Counted from the first letter of the stretch, positions 9,000-19,097 are shown. The stretch is DNA of 64,000 nucleotides from Chitinophaga sp. CF118 (GCF_900112615.1 NZ_FOMK01000004.1:806001-870000), one strand, 5' to 3'. Numbers and translations are program-made. Notes: a model not told the origin generated them from the sequence alone.

Positions 9000-9006
9000 T
9001 CTTAGT

Positions 9007-10521
9007 CTATTTATTAGTTTCAATAATCTCGTTCACCAACTGTTCCATCCCAACCAGTTCTGCACAGGTAACAATTGAACTCATAGTAACCCCCAATATC
9101 CCATGTAAATTCATGTTCTGTCCCGTAAGATACAAATTGCTCAAACGGGTAGCAGGTGAAATAAAGGTTTTTAACGGATCATTAGCATCCTTTGCTACCC
9201 CATACATGCTGCCCTCGGGCATTGCCAGGTAATCACGGTAGGTAAGCGGTGTAGCTACATAATAAGTATGGATACAATCGCGCAGCCCCGGGAACTGTTC
9301 TTCCACCACATTCAACAGCTTTTCTGCCCTCTCTTTTTTAAACGCCTGATAGTCAGCTCCACGTGTATCAGGATAAGTATCGGTGCTAAAAGTATGCTGC
9401 CAGTCCGCCACTTCTTCATAGCGCATATAGGTCATCACACTCAGGTTATCAGCATATTGCAGTTTACCTTCTCCGGCAGATACAAACAATCCATAGGTCT
9501 GTGGCCAGTTATCCGCAGTATAATGAATGCCGTTCCAGGCACTGTCTGTAGCATGATGGTAGTAGTTGTAATTGAGATAAGGAAAAGTGCCTGGTTTCAG
9601 CACCGCATTGATCATAAAAGTACCAGGAGAATTTTCCAGACTGGTTATCCGTGAACGGTATGCTCCACGGAAACTATCGTGCTCCGTCATAGCAATTGTT
9701 CTGGCAGGATGTAATCCTGAAATAAAATATTTCCCGCTTATTTCCCTACCATCTGCCAGTGTAATATGATCTACCACACCATCCTTTCCTACAATCTTTT
9801 TTACTTCTGTATTACGTACAATATCACCTCCATATTGCTTGATCACTTTCTGTAGCGCTCTCGCTATCTGAGAACCTCCATCCATACATTTCCAGGAGCT
9901 TTCTATATAGCTGTTCTGTACTAAAGCATGCACATAAAAGGGTGTCTTATTTTCTACTCCTGCATACAACAGATTATTACCTGCCAGCACCTGTTGTAAA
10001 CGTTGGTTATCTGTAATGCTGCGGATAAAACCGGCTGCATCTATTCCCAGCACCTTTTCCTTTTCACTCGCATCTCCTGTACGTAGATTAAACAACGGAA
10101 ACCGGCTGCAAACATCTTTAACAGCATCGCAATAAGCATGTAATGCATCCCTTTCCTGCGGAAAATCTATCAACAGCTGTTCTATGAAACGATCATATCC
10201 CTGTGCAAGTTGATAATGCTTTTTCTCCTTATTGAAATGGATATAATCAAAACCATCCACATCCATTCGCTGTAAATGCAGCGAATCCATAATACCGAGA
10301 TAACTGAAAATTTTATTTAGTACCTGCCCTTCATCCAGACTGCCAATATAATGTACACCAGAATCGATAATGGCCTTATCACGGGCATATGTCTGCATAC
10401 AACCACCAATCTGGCGGTTCTTTTCATACAGGCATACACTATATCCATGCTTCCCCAGGATAGCGCCGCATACAAGGCTACCCAGGCCACTGCCGATAAT
10501 TATTACATCATATTGCTTCAT
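9007..10521 (-). CDS. FAD-dependent oxidoreductase, CrtI/CrtISO-like
   Basis: 504 residues. The dinucleotide-binding motif DVIIIGSGLGSLVCG is at the N-terminus, then GGCMQTYARDKAIIDSG, and a C-terminal FAD contact NLYLTGQNMNLHGILG. This layout matches phytoene desaturase and carotenoid isomerase relatives. A role in polyene desaturation, isomerisation or ring oxidation fits the pigment cluster but is not proven. It overlaps the following MMPL gene by 14 bases and precedes the C45 gene by 7, so it is firmly inside the operon. Confidence 0.86.
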   Translation of the reverse strand: MKQYDVIIIGSGLGSLVCGAILGKHGYSVCLYEKNRQIGGCMQTYARDKAIIDSGVHYIGSLDEGQVLNKIFSYLGIMDSLHLQRMDVDGFDYIHFNKEKKHYQLAQGYDRFIEQLLIDFPQERDALHAYCDAVKDVCSRFPLFNLRTGDASEKEKVLGIDAAGFIRSITDNQRLQQVLAGNNLLYAGVENKTPFYVHALVQNSYIESSWKCMDGGSQIARALQKVIKQYGGDIVRNTEVKKIVGKDGVVDHITLADGREISGKYFISGLHPARTIAMTEHDSFRGAYRSRITSLENSPGTFMINAVLKPGTFPYLNYNYYHHATDSAWNGIHYTADNWPQTYGLFVSAGEGKLQYADNLSVMTYMRYEEVADWQHTFSTDTYPDTRGADYQAFKKERAEKLLNVVEEQFPGLRDCIHTYYVATPLTYRDYLAMPEGSMYGVAKDANDPLKTFISPATRLSNLYLTGQNMNLHGILGVTMSSIVTCAELVGMEQLVNEIIETNK

Positions 10522-13500
10522 TGGCAGGTGCAGCTTTTTTTATGATGAAAATTACATTTGATAAATACCGCTTGTTATCGATCTGCTCCATCGTTGCACC
10601 ATATTGCGTAACAATTTCTTTCATCCTTGCACTGGAGAAAAACGTTAGTCTGTTTTGTGTTTTATTGAAGCCAATCACTTTTGTAGAAAAGAATTCCGTT
10701 AACCGGGTTCTCTCATGCCGTTTTTCCAGGTCAAGATCTCCATCACGGACAACAATCACACCGCCGGGATTCAGCTGACGGATACATTCTGCCAATACAT
10801 GTTCCTGTTGTACAGGTTCAAGATAATGCAGTACATCACTGATTAAAAAAGCATCGTACTTATCGAATCTATGTTTGGTAATATCTACACATTCAAAATC
10901 CAGTTGTGCTCCTTTCTGATAACCATGCTGTGCGGTAATGATTTTATCTTCATCATAATCCAGCCCTTTAATCTGTCTGGCTGGTGATAAGAAATGCAGC
11001 ATATAACTCATGAAACCATAACCACAACCAATATCCAGGATGCGGCCTTTTTCCGGCAACAACTCATGAAATAAGGCGTAGTTGTTTTCCATCTTTGTTT
11101 TAATACGCATGTACCATTCCAGTACAGGTCCTTTATAGATGTAATTATACATCAGTTGCTCACGGAAATAAACAGGTACTTCTGTTGCTGCACGTAACAC
11201 TTCATATTCACTTCTGAAATAGCGGCTCACCAGTTTAGTGCGTTCAGAATAATTTGCGCCCCATGCTGCATCACCCACTTTTATTCTTGGTAAATACTTT
11301 ACAGTAACTGGCCCGTTCTTCAATAGAAAATCGCTCTTGCTCATCGTGTAAGCAGTGCCGTGAATGATGATAGGTAGAATATCAAGTCCTAGTTGTTCTG
11401 CAAGGTAAAAAGCACCTTTATGAAATCTTTTAATGGTAGTATCAGGAGAACGGGTTCCTTCAGGATATACTACAATAGAATATCCCTGCTGCACTCTCTC
11501 TCTCAGTTTTTCTACACTTCCCTCTATGCCTTCAGCTACGGGGTAATAATCACCCAGGCGCACAACCGCACCAAACACCGGCGAATTCCATACCCATTTA
11601 TTGGTGAGCAGGATTACCTTGGGATGCAACATAGTGGATACAAGAATATCGAGGAAAGACTGATGATTACTGATGATCACAGCAGGTGTTTTCAGTTGCT
11701 CATCCAACGGATTGATAATATGTTTCCTGAAATTACCCATGATATACATCACTGACCATGTATATGCAGATAGTACTTTATGATAAAGTACTTTTCCTTT
11801 CTCTTTATTAAATGGATTCAGTCTGATTAAAAACCATCCTATTACAGTCAGCAGCAGGCTGCCAGAAGCAAAATAAAAGAAGGCAAATACAGATGTTACC
11901 CAGCCGTGTAATGTCCACGGAGCTTTCCCTTTAGTAGTTCTGTTTGTAATCAACCAATTGAAAAGGAACGGAATCAGTACCTGTGAGATCAGCACCACAC
12001 AACCGATACCGATAATAGAAATCAGTGCGATAGATTGTAATGACGGATGCTTCGCAAAGATCATCACCCCCAACCCCAGCATGGTAGTAATGGCAGACAG
12101 GAAGATAGAAGAGCGGAAAGAAGACAGGTTATCTTCCTTACCAGACTTATACTGCTGCAATAATCCATCCATCGTAAAGATGCTGTAATCATCACCCAGA
12201 CCAAATATAAAAGTACTGAGGATGATATTGACAATATTGAACTTAATGCCGAACAGCCCCATTATTCCCAGGATCCATACCCAGCTTACCAGCATAGGTA
12301 TAAAAGTGATCAGCGCCAGTTCTATACGCCCATAAGACAATAGCAGTGCAAAGAATACCAGCAGGGAAGTCATCCAGGCAATACTGTTAAATTCATTCTG
12401 CATCACCTGCACCAGCCTGTTAGCGACATATTGTTTATCGAGAACGGTTGTATTGGCTTCATGCTGTAAGGCTTCATATACTGCCGCTTTTTGTTTGGGA
12501 TCTATTTTCAGTAACGTGATAACAGATACCTGCTTTTTCTTTTCTGTAATGAAATCACCTAGCGGGCCTTTTTGTAATGTCTGCAATGCATCATCCGGTA
12601 CTACTGTAAAATCCTGCCGTAGCCATTCTGCAAAAGGATCAAAGGCGGAGGCTTTATATCCTGCTGCCGGCCCATGCTGCCGGAGGTAATCTATCAGTTG
12701 CTGTTGCTTTGTTGCTGTCCAGTATTGCTTCCATCTTTCAATCCTCACATGTTGCTCTTTCTCCGATATCAGCAAGGCATTTACGCCGGCAGCTTTCTTA
12801 ATAATTCCCTGCTGCTGTAACCGCCGGATCACCGGCTGTATCTGTTCGCTATTCTGCAATGCTACTTCCAGGTTATTACCATCTGTAACAAGATAGATGG
12901 CCTGTGCAGTATAAGCATTAACATTATTAAGTTTTCTTTCAGACTCTTTCAGCTCCGGCCGCATGAAATTCATGCGCATCATATCACTTTCAAAACCCAC
13001 TTTTCTGGCGGTAAAAAAGAATACAATAGTTAATATGAGGATAACACCTACCAGGTATTTATTCTTTTCAGGTTTATACGCTGCTATTTTATCCAGCCAG
13101 TTGTGTGAATGCACAGGAGGATGTTCTGGCTGTTTACCCAGTACTATCCAGTGTGGTAAAAATATCAGGGAGAACAGTGCAGCACCTACAAGGCTTAGTG
13201 CAGCAAACAATCCTACATCTTTCAGAATAGGTGATTCTACCAGTTGCAGGCAGAGAAACCCGCCGATGGTTGTAAAACTACCCAATGTCATTGGTGTTGA
13301 CAGGTCTTTAATCACTTCACGGATATCCGGTAAATGCCGGTAGTGATTAAAGACATGCAGGGAATAGTTCACTGCAATACCTAATACCACGGCACCTGCT
13401 CCCAATGCTATCACAGAGATACTTGTTTGTATCAGCCACACACATGCCAGTGAGAACAATGCTCCAAATACAACTGGTAACATCACCAGCAATGGTGCAC

Positions 13501-14380
13501 GTTTTTTACGGAAAAACAATCCGATCAACACTACCAGCAATACAACGGTGATCCCCTGTGTTAATATAGTATCCTGTCTTAACTGCTGTGCATTACCTGC
13601 CGAAACAGCAGTGCCTCCGAAAAAGGAAGCATCCACCTGTGGATAACGCTTATGCAGCGTATCCAGCTGTGCCTGTAATTGCTTCAGGAAAACTGCATTT
13701 TTACCAGTGGCACTTGGAGCATTAGCAGGTGTAATGAACATCATCAGATGCTGATGATTACGGGTCATTATAAACCCGTCGTATAATTCAAACTGCTCAT
13801 CATACTGCAGATGTTGTAGCTTTTTGATGCCCAGCCAGGACATCCCTACAGGATCTGCAGCAATTACTTTTTTCACTACCAGTCCGGTAGGTGAGATCAG
13901 TGTACGGTAATTATTTTCAAGGGTCTGCTGCAGCCTTTGCGGCATGATCAGCGAATCGATCGTATTATAATCATGGGCTTCGAGAAATACAGGTAGATGC
14001 TGTTGTATTACCTGCATCAGGTCCAGTACAGAAGCATCTTCCACCTGCGCCTGCATTTGTTTAATGTAAGGTGCCAGGTTAGCAGTAACACTGTCTCTCA
14101 GTTCACTTGCAAAAGCAGTCAATGTATCTGGCTGTGCCGCAAGAGTAGTATCTTTTTGTGAAATAGTGATCACCAGTTTGTCTGCAAACCGGGAATCATT
14201 AAATACCTGTTGTAATTTATCGAGGGTTTTATCCTGAGGTAATATCCGGGTAATATCTTCTTCAAGCTGAATACGAGAGGCAAAGTAACCTGCCAGTAAA
14301 AAGCTGATAATGGTACAAGTCCATAACCAGCTCTTATGTTGTGCAAAAAAATTATAGATACTAACGAAGAAACTGCCCAT
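10508..14380 (-). CDS. MMPL/RND transporter fused to PlsC-type acyltransferase and SAM methyltransferase
   Basis: 1290 residues in one frame with three parts. Residues 1 to about 850 are an MMPL/RND-like exporter: two repeats of a large periplasmic loop plus membrane helices, with GAVVLGIAVNYSLHVF and FGLGDDYSIFTMDG as the paired helix motifs. Residues about 880-1060 are an acyltransferase with NHQSFLD (HX4D, His906 and Asp911) and YPEGTRS (973-978). Residues about 1109-1290 are a class I methyltransferase with LDIGCGYGF. The probable job is moving the lipid-like pigment across the inner membrane and acylating or methylating it. No frame break is seen at the joins. Confidence 0.9.
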   Translation of the reverse strand: MGSFFVSIYNFFAQHKSWLWTCTIISFLLAGYFASRIQLEEDITRILPQDKTLDKLQQVFNDSRFADKLVITISQKDTTLAAQPDTLTAFASELRDSVTANLAPYIKQMQAQVEDASVLDLMQVIQQHLPVFLEAHDYNTIDSLIMPQRLQQTLENNYRTLISPTGLVVKKVIAADPVGMSWLGIKKLQHLQYDEQFELYDGFIMTRNHQHLMMFITPANAPSATGKNAVFLKQLQAQLDTLHKRYPQVDASFFGGTAVSAGNAQQLRQDTILTQGITVVLLVVLIGLFFRKKRAPLLVMLPVVFGALFSLACVWLIQTSISVIALGAGAVVLGIAVNYSLHVFNHYRHLPDIREVIKDLSTPMTLGSFTTIGGFLCLQLVESPILKDVGLFAALSLVGAALFSLIFLPHWIVLGKQPEHPPVHSHNWLDKIAAYKPEKNKYLVGVILILTIVFFFTARKVGFESDMMRMNFMRPELKESERKLNNVNAYTAQAIYLVTDGNNLEVALQNSEQIQPVIRRLQQQGIIKKAAGVNALLISEKEQHVRIERWKQYWTATKQQQLIDYLRQHGPAAGYKASAFDPFAEWLRQDFTVVPDDALQTLQKGPLGDFITEKKKQVSVITLLKIDPKQKAAVYEALQHEANTTVLDKQYVANRLVQVMQNEFNSIAWMTSLLVFFALLLSYGRIELALITFIPMLVSWVWILGIMGLFGIKFNIVNIILSTFIFGLGDDYSIFTMDGLLQQYKSGKEDNLSSFRSSIFLSAITTMLGLGVMIFAKHPSLQSIALISIIGIGCVVLISQVLIPFLFNWLITNRTTKGKAPWTLHGWVTSVFAFFYFASGSLLLTVIGWFLIRLNPFNKEKGKVLYHKVLSAYTWSVMYIMGNFRKHIINPLDEQLKTPAVIISNHQSFLDILVSTMLHPKVILLTNKWVWNSPVFGAVVRLGDYYPVAEGIEGSVEKLRERVQQGYSIVVYPEGTRSPDTTIKRFHKGAFYLAEQLGLDILPIIIHGTAYTMSKSDFLLKNGPVTVKYLPRIKVGDAAWGANYSERTKLVSRYFRSEYEVLRAATEVPVYFREQLMYNYIYKGPVLEWYMRIKTKMENNYALFHELLPEKGRILDIGCGYGFMSYMLHFLSPARQIKGLDYDEDKIITAQHGYQKGAQLDFECVDITKHRFDKYDAFLISDVLHYLEPVQQEHVLAECIRQLNPGGVIVVRDGDLDLEKRHERTRLTEFFSTKVIGFNKTQNRLTFFSSARMKEIVTQYGATMEQIDNKRYLSNVIFIIKKAAPANEAI

Positions 14381-14396
14381 ACAAAGTTTAGATTAT

Positions 14397-15659
14397 TTAA
14401 ATTACTTCCTGTTTTACAACAGGGGAAGTGGCAGGACGGAATATTGTCAGTGACACGAATGCAATGATAAATGCAAGTAAGCCTAACGTGATTGCCAGTG
14501 TCAGGCCGCCCATAAAATACATGATCACATCATGTCTTAATGCAGCACCACCTTCTCCTGACATATACTGTATCATGCTTTGCTTAAGGGTTTCAACAGA
14601 AACATGCTCACTTAAAACAGACCCCGAACCGTTATCTTTTACTATTAAACGCCCTGTAACAAAACTCGCATAAATAAAAAATGGAATCAGCGGTGGGAAG
14701 CTGATATTACAGGCAAGCAGTACCAATGCTTTATTAAGCCGGAACAACGTTGCCAGGGCAACAGCTGTTAACAATTGTAATCCCCAGATAGGAACAATCC
14801 CCATGAAAACACCAAAGCCTATAGCGATAGATTTTCTGCCGTTTGACTCATTCCTATTCAGAAAATGATCTGTCCAGATTGTACTCCACGTTTTTTTTTT
14901 AAACAGGGACCGGATAAAATCACGAGGCTTGATATAAAAGAATGCCGTTAATACCAGCACAATATTTAATAGTGTGATGCGTGTAACATCCCATACAGGA
15001 CGGAAGTGCGATACCCTTTCTTCCGGTGGTGGGTAATATACACCCACTGGTGCCCAGTCTACTTTAATACCCCTCCAGGAGCTACGTACCAGAACTTCTA
15101 TTTCAAACTCATATTTGGTACACAGAAAGAACATCTTTTTCAGCAGGTACACGGGGTACAAACGGTATCCGGACTGCGTATCAGGGCCTTTCAATGCTGT
15201 AGTTACATAAAACCAGAAGTTGGATACTTTGTTGGCAGAAGTACTCTTGCCAGGCATATTCTCCTGGTGCAGGTTACGTGCACCAATAATGATTGCTCTC
15301 TTCTCTGTTTCCAGTTTATTCAGGAAAACAGGCAGATCTGAGGCAAAATGCTGGCCATCTGAATCTATGGTGATTACATAGTCGTATCCCTGCCGAACGG
15401 CAAATTTAAATCCTCTGCGCAGTGCCACACCTTTACCTCTGTTGTGGATATATTCCACCCTCTGGATCTGCGGGAAAGCATCCAGTATTTCACTGGTATT
15501 GTCTGTACTGCCATCGTTCACAACAATCACATGGGTGGTGTAGGATAATACATCTTTCAATACGGCACCGATGGTTGTCGCATTATTGTAGGTAGGGATA
15601 AGTACCGCTACATTGAGTGCGGTAAACTGGTCGTTATGTGTAGTAGTGTAGGTTGTCAT
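14397..15659 (-). CDS. GT2 glycosyltransferase fused to DUF2062 membrane domain
   Basis: 420 residues. The N-terminal GT2 domain carries LIPTYNNATTIGAVL, VVNDGSTDNT, the ENRGKGVAL-like segment HNRGKGVALRRGF and the catalytic TIDSDGQH, as in dolichyl-phosphate-mannose-synthase-like enzymes. A C-terminal DUF2062 domain follows (AIGFGVFMGIVPIWGLQLL) with several membrane segments. GT2 proteins are common in aryl polyene clusters, where a glycosyl or lipid-carrier step is assumed. The sugar and acceptor are not known. It lies 16 bases from both neighbours in the pigment series. Confidence 0.88.
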   Translation of the reverse strand: MTTYTTTHNDQFTALNVAVLIPTYNNATTIGAVLKDVLSYTTHVIVVNDGSTDNTSEILDAFPQIQRVEYIHNRGKGVALRRGFKFAVRQGYDYVITIDSDGQHFASDLPVFLNKLETEKRAIIIGARNLHQENMPGKSTSANKVSNFWFYVTTALKGPDTQSGYRLYPVYLLKKMFFLCTKYEFEIEVLVRSSWRGIKVDWAPVGVYYPPPEERVSHFRPVWDVTRITLLNIVLVLTAFFYIKPRDFIRSLFKKKTWSTIWTDHFLNRNESNGRKSIAIGFGVFMGIVPIWGLQLLTAVALATLFRLNKALVLLACNISFPPLIPFFIYASFVTGRLIVKDNGSGSVLSEHVSVETLKQSMIQYMSGEGGAALRHDVIMYFMGGLTLAITLGLLAFIIAFVSLTIFRPATSPVVKQEVI

Positions 15660-15671
15660 TAGGCTATATGC

Positions 15672-16031
15672 TTAAACGAATGTTCCCTGGAATTTCATAA
15701 AAGTGAGTGCTTCATATTTAATGGTTGCAGTCACCTTCAGTTCATCCTCCTGTAATTTATGTTGCAGGGTGATTTCTACCTGTGGATTGGCGGTTGGATC
15801 TATCATGTTCAGGAACTTCATATTGGCAGCCTTTTTCAGCGTCATCTTCTTCTGGAGTAATCTTTCCAACAGTTCCTGTATAGTTTGCATCATGCAAACA
15901 CCGGGCACTACCGGTCTTCCTGGAAAGTGTCCTTCAAATACAGGATGCCCGGCATTCCATAAGATGTTGTAAGTACCGGTACCTTCTCCCGGTTGCTCTT
16001 GTTCAAGTGTATATAATTTTCCTGCTAGCAT
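15672..16031 (-). CDS. Hot-dog 3-hydroxyacyl-ACP dehydratase, ApeI/FabZ-like
   Basis: 119 residues. HPVFEGHFPGRPVVPGVCMM is the FabA/FabZ motif, with the catalytic His in GHFPG. In aryl polyene systems two dehydratases (ApeI-type and ApeP-type) remove water to form the conjugated chain; the second one here is at 26004-26423. The ATG overlaps the stop of the upstream lipoprotein gene by one base. FabZ of primary lipid synthesis is the alternative, but position and short length favour the pigment role. Confidence 0.87.
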   Translation of the reverse strand: MLAGKLYTLEQEQPGEGTGTYNILWNAGHPVFEGHFPGRPVVPGVCMMQTIQELLERLLQKKMTLKKAANMKFLNMIDPTANPQVEITLQHKLQEDELKVTATIKYEALTFMKFQGTFV

Positions 16032-16654
16032 TATTTCTGAACGCGTTGTAGTGAAATATTAAATTTAAACTGCTGATGCCTGATCAATATACTATCCGGC
16101 ACCCCATCCTTATAATTACTCAGCCATGCTTTTACCACTGGTCTGCGACGGGATGATTTTTCAAGACGTACCAACCGGCTGCATGTAGTGTCTGTTATAT
16201 AATAGTTATTGCCTTTCGCGGTAGGTACTACTATATACTGGTAATTACTGTCGCGCTTTACCTGCGCATGCTGCAGGTCCGGCCGCAATAATGCCAGTTC
16301 AAAATCTCCACGTAAAGTCTTTACCACACTTTTCTTATCCATCTTCGGCAATATGTAATGTTTAATAAAACCACCATCCTTTGTAAATTCAAAATCAAAG
16401 AATTTAAAGCCCATCTCATTCGCAAATACCACACGCAAACTACTATCGGGCATCTGCTTAAAGAAGAGCAATCCGCTCAAATGATGCGTTGTCACGTCTA
16501 CCTGTGTACTGTACAGTGTATTGGCGAACTGCGGACGGAACTGTGAGATACAATTCACATCTCCCGTTGTTTTCTGTAACCCCTTATAAACAGATGTACA
16601 ACCAGTGGTCAGTAGCAGCACAAACAAAACACTATTTAACAGCAAAGATCGCAT
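16031..16654 (-). CDS. Putative outer-membrane lipoprotein of the pigment cluster, LolB-like
   Basis: 207 residues with a lipoprotein signal (LLTTGC, Cys at residue 19). The rest is beta-strand-rich and resembles LolA/LolB-type half-barrels only in pattern. Its start lies inside the end of lolA (23-base overlap), so the two are coupled, like a LolA carrier with its outer-membrane receptor. A part in passing the pigment from LolA to the outer membrane is a reasonable inference. No sequence family is recognised with certainty. Confidence 0.7.
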   Translation of the reverse strand: MRSLLLNSVLFVLLLTTGCTSVYKGLQKTTGDVNCISQFRPQFANTLYSTQVDVTTHHLSGLLFFKQMPDSSLRVVFANEMGFKFFDFEFTKDGGFIKHYILPKMDKKSVVKTLRGDFELALLRPDLQHAQVKRDSNYQYIVVPTAKGNNYYITDTTCSRLVRLEKSSRRRPVVKAWLSNYKDGVPDSILIRHQQFKFNISLQRVQK

Positions 16655-17267
16655 CTGGAATATTTACATTCAATTGTTTATGTACAAAGTTGATGCTGGT
16701 ATCATCACCTCCGGCTTCATACATCTGAATGGTTGATACAGAATAATCTTTCTTGTCTACCAGCAGATGAATGGATTTAAAATACTGTGATAGTGTTTTA
16801 TTTACTGGTGTTAATTCCAATAAATAAGACTGTGCATTTTCAAGGATTTTTGTAGTAAAGTCTGCATTACCTAATACATTCCCCTGTACACAATCCACGG
16901 TGATCTTATTGATTTGCTCAAACATCTTGTTTCCTTTGGCGGAGACATGACTTTCTTTCTGACCATCTTTTGTTTTGATATCCTTCCCATTCATCACCAG
17001 CAGATAATAAGATGGTTGCATATATTCCATACGTACCTTATTATCTTTCTTAAACCAGAATTTTCCTTTGGAAACAATTTTATCACTCAGCATGCTCAGG
17101 TTTTTCTCCTGCACAAAGTCTGACTGAATTGATTGTGTAGCCTGTGATGCTTTTGCAAATTGCTGTTTAAAAGCAGCCACATCGGCTACGGCTTTATAAC
17201 CGGCCACCTGTGCCTGTGTAACGGTTGCACAAACAATACAACTCAACAACATGATCCATCTACGCAT
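16632..17267 (-). CDS. LolA-like periplasmic lipid/lipoprotein carrier
   Basis: 211 residues with a signal peptide ending near VTQA. The core shows SIQSDFVQEKNLSMLSDKIVSKGKFWFKKDNKVRMEYMQP, the beginning of the LolA half-barrel, with later strands KLNVNIPDAIF at the C-terminus. LolA paralogues are standard parts of aryl polyene clusters and probably carry the pigment-lipid, rather than the general lipoproteins, across the periplasm. It overlaps the polysaccharide deacetylase by 8 bases and the LolB-like gene by 23. Confidence 0.88.
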   Translation of the reverse strand: MRRWIMLLSCIVCATVTQAQVAGYKAVADVAAFKQQFAKASQATQSIQSDFVQEKNLSMLSDKIVSKGKFWFKKDNKVRMEYMQPSYYLLVMNGKDIKTKDGQKESHVSAKGNKMFEQINKITVDCVQGNVLGNADFTTKILENAQSYLLELTPVNKTLSQYFKSIHLLVDKKDYSVSTIQMYEAGGDDTSINFVHKQLNVNIPDAIFAVK

Positions 17268-18036
17268 AAGCGGGTATATTTAATAACTTATCAATCCTTT
17301 CAATCCGGTATCCTTCTTTCCGGATGTGAGCAATCAGTGCAGGCAATGCCTGCAGTGTCACCTCCATAGAATCATGCAGTAAAATCACAGCACCCGGTTT
17401 GATAAAGGGTGTGATCCGTTGCAATACTTCTTCAGGTTGTTTAGCAATAGTATCAAGAGAACGGATATTCCAGCCTACAGGTATATATTTTCCACGCTGC
17501 ACAGCTCTGCGCAGGTTTGGATTGGTAACACCATATGGCGGGCGGAACAAACGCGGTCTTTTCCCGATCACATTCTCCACCGTATCATCCACTGATTTTA
17601 ATTCAGCCAGCATCTGTTTTGCTCCAAACATATCAAACCAGAAATGGTGAGAATAACTGTGATTACCTATCACATGTCCATCCTCATGTATTCGCTGGAG
17701 CAGCACTTCATTATCGGGAATATTTTTACCTATACAGAAGAAGGCAGCAGGTACCTGCTGCTGCTGTAATATATCCAGGATCTGCGGTGTATGCTTTAAC
17801 TGTGGACCATCATCAAAAGTAATAGCTACTACTTTCTCTGTCGTATCAGCAGCACATACCACCGGCATAAAAAAGTTCGATTCAATTGTACATGCCCCCC
17901 ATGCTACCAGGGAAACATAAGGGAGCGGTAATAACACAAACAACCACCAGGGTATAGAATGCCACTGATACTGAACCAGCAGCAAAGTACCCAGGATCAC
18001 AAACAAAGCGATATTGGCGTTACGGTGTGTTAGCAT
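17260..18036 (-). CDS. Polysaccharide deacetylase family protein (NodB domain)
   Basis: 258 residues. Two N-terminal hydrophobic segments (about 8-22 and 29-46) anchor it, then a NodB domain: ITFDDGP (Asp75, Asp76) and GNHSYSHH (metal ligands His126 and His130), plus RPPYGVTN and VILLHDS. These enzymes remove N- or O-acetyl groups from sugars in a metal-dependent way. Inside this cluster the substrate could be a glycosylated pigment intermediate made by the GT2 protein; this is inference. It overlaps both neighbours by a few bases. Confidence 0.85.
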   Translation of the reverse strand: MLTHRNANIALFVILGTLLLVQYQWHSIPWWLFVLLPLPYVSLVAWGACTIESNFFMPVVCAADTTEKVVAITFDDGPQLKHTPQILDILQQQQVPAAFFCIGKNIPDNEVLLQRIHEDGHVIGNHSYSHHFWFDMFGAKQMLAELKSVDDTVENVIGKRPRLFRPPYGVTNPNLRRAVQRGKYIPVGWNIRSLDTIAKQPEEVLQRITPFIKPGAVILLHDSMEVTLQALPALIAHIRKEGYRIERIDKLLNIPAYA

Positions 18037-19097
18037 CCGGTTAAAAGTATTAAGGAATGATGTGTTTCCTTGTAATGATTATAAATCAGGATTTTCTTTA
18101 TTTTTTCAGGCGCCTTCCCTTTAAAGAGTACATCTGCAGGCACCTGTCCGGAAGACAGTACTTTGCATCCTGCCCACATACCAAAAGAAGCTGCCGTAGG
18201 ATATTCTCCGCAAAGGTGTTTAAAACAGCCTACTGCCTGATTAGGAAACAGTGTTCTTTCCACATGATCATACCATGTATCCCCTTCCACATCGCCATTA
18301 CGACCGGTAATCAGCAGGTCAATATCTTCCTGTGCTATTTCATGCACAGCCAGGAAAGCAATAATATCTGCTGCAATTTCTGCTGTACTACCTGGCTTGT
18401 AGGAAGTGGTTAGTCCCGTCAGCCTTGCCATAGCACTATCACTCTTTTCTGTTCCCAATACAAAACAGGCTGCCCCCTCTCCGGCAACTGTACCATGGGT
18501 AGTGCTTTGCAGGAGTTCAGTATGGGTTACAGGTTCTTTTTTGAACCGGTTAAAACGGGAAATGATATTAAAACTATGATTGGTCAGTTCATCCATTGCA
18601 CCCATCAGGATGTGTCTGGAGTTCCCTTCTTTCAGGATCATAATACTATCCAGCAGTGCACTTTCAAAAGAGAATCCTTTATGTACGAAAGTATTGTTGT
18701 AGGCATGGCAGTTCAGCATCAGAGCTATCTGTCCGGCTACAGTATTGTGTGTGGATTGTATAAACGAAGTAGGCGTGAGCATTTCTTCGTTCTGGCTGAT
18801 CATCTTGGTAAGGAATACACCGGTATCATCCAGGCAGCCATAGGCTGTACCGGTAATAATGGCATCCGGCATTTCCACAGAGGCTTCTGCCAGGCTGAGT
18901 TTAGCAGCGGCAACTCCCATTTTTATGATGCGGCTCATGCGCCGGATCTGTTTGATGTCTATCCATTGTTTGTAGTCCGGGTCACTTACTTTCAGGCGTG
19001 CACCCTCATACGATGGGTTAACAACAACCGGAAAAGGTCCCTCGGCAGCTGTTTCCAGCGGCGACACACAACCTGTTCCCTGTATATAGATATTCAT
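18030..19097 (-). CDS. Ketosynthase homologue without catalytic residues (chain-length-factor-like, ApeC-type)
   Basis: 355 residues with a thiolase fold recognisable from TPTSFIQSTHNTVAGQIAL and the GEGAACFVLG glycine turn. All three expected catalytic positions are changed: the Cys loop reads VHKGFSFES (around Ser143), the first His motif reads GRNGDVEGD, and the second reads FKHLCGEYPTAASF. It is therefore most likely a chain-length factor that pairs with the active ketosynthase encoded next to it (19102-20310), as in type II polyketide and aryl polyene synthases. Confidence 0.83.
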   Translation of the reverse strand: MNIYIQGTGCVSPLETAAEGPFPVVVNPSYEGARLKVSDPDYKQWIDIKQIRRMSRIIKMGVAAAKLSLAEASVEMPDAIITGTAYGCLDDTGVFLTKMISQNEEMLTPTSFIQSTHNTVAGQIALMLNCHAYNNTFVHKGFSFESALLDSIMILKEGNSRHILMGAMDELTNHSFNIISRFNRFKKEPVTHTELLQSTTHGTVAGEGAACFVLGTEKSDSAMARLTGLTTSYKPGSTAEIAADIIAFLAVHEIAQEDIDLLITGRNGDVEGDTWYDHVERTLFPNQAVGCFKHLCGEYPTAASFGMWAGCKVLSSGQVPADVLFKGKAPEKIKKILIYNHYKETHHSLILLTGC

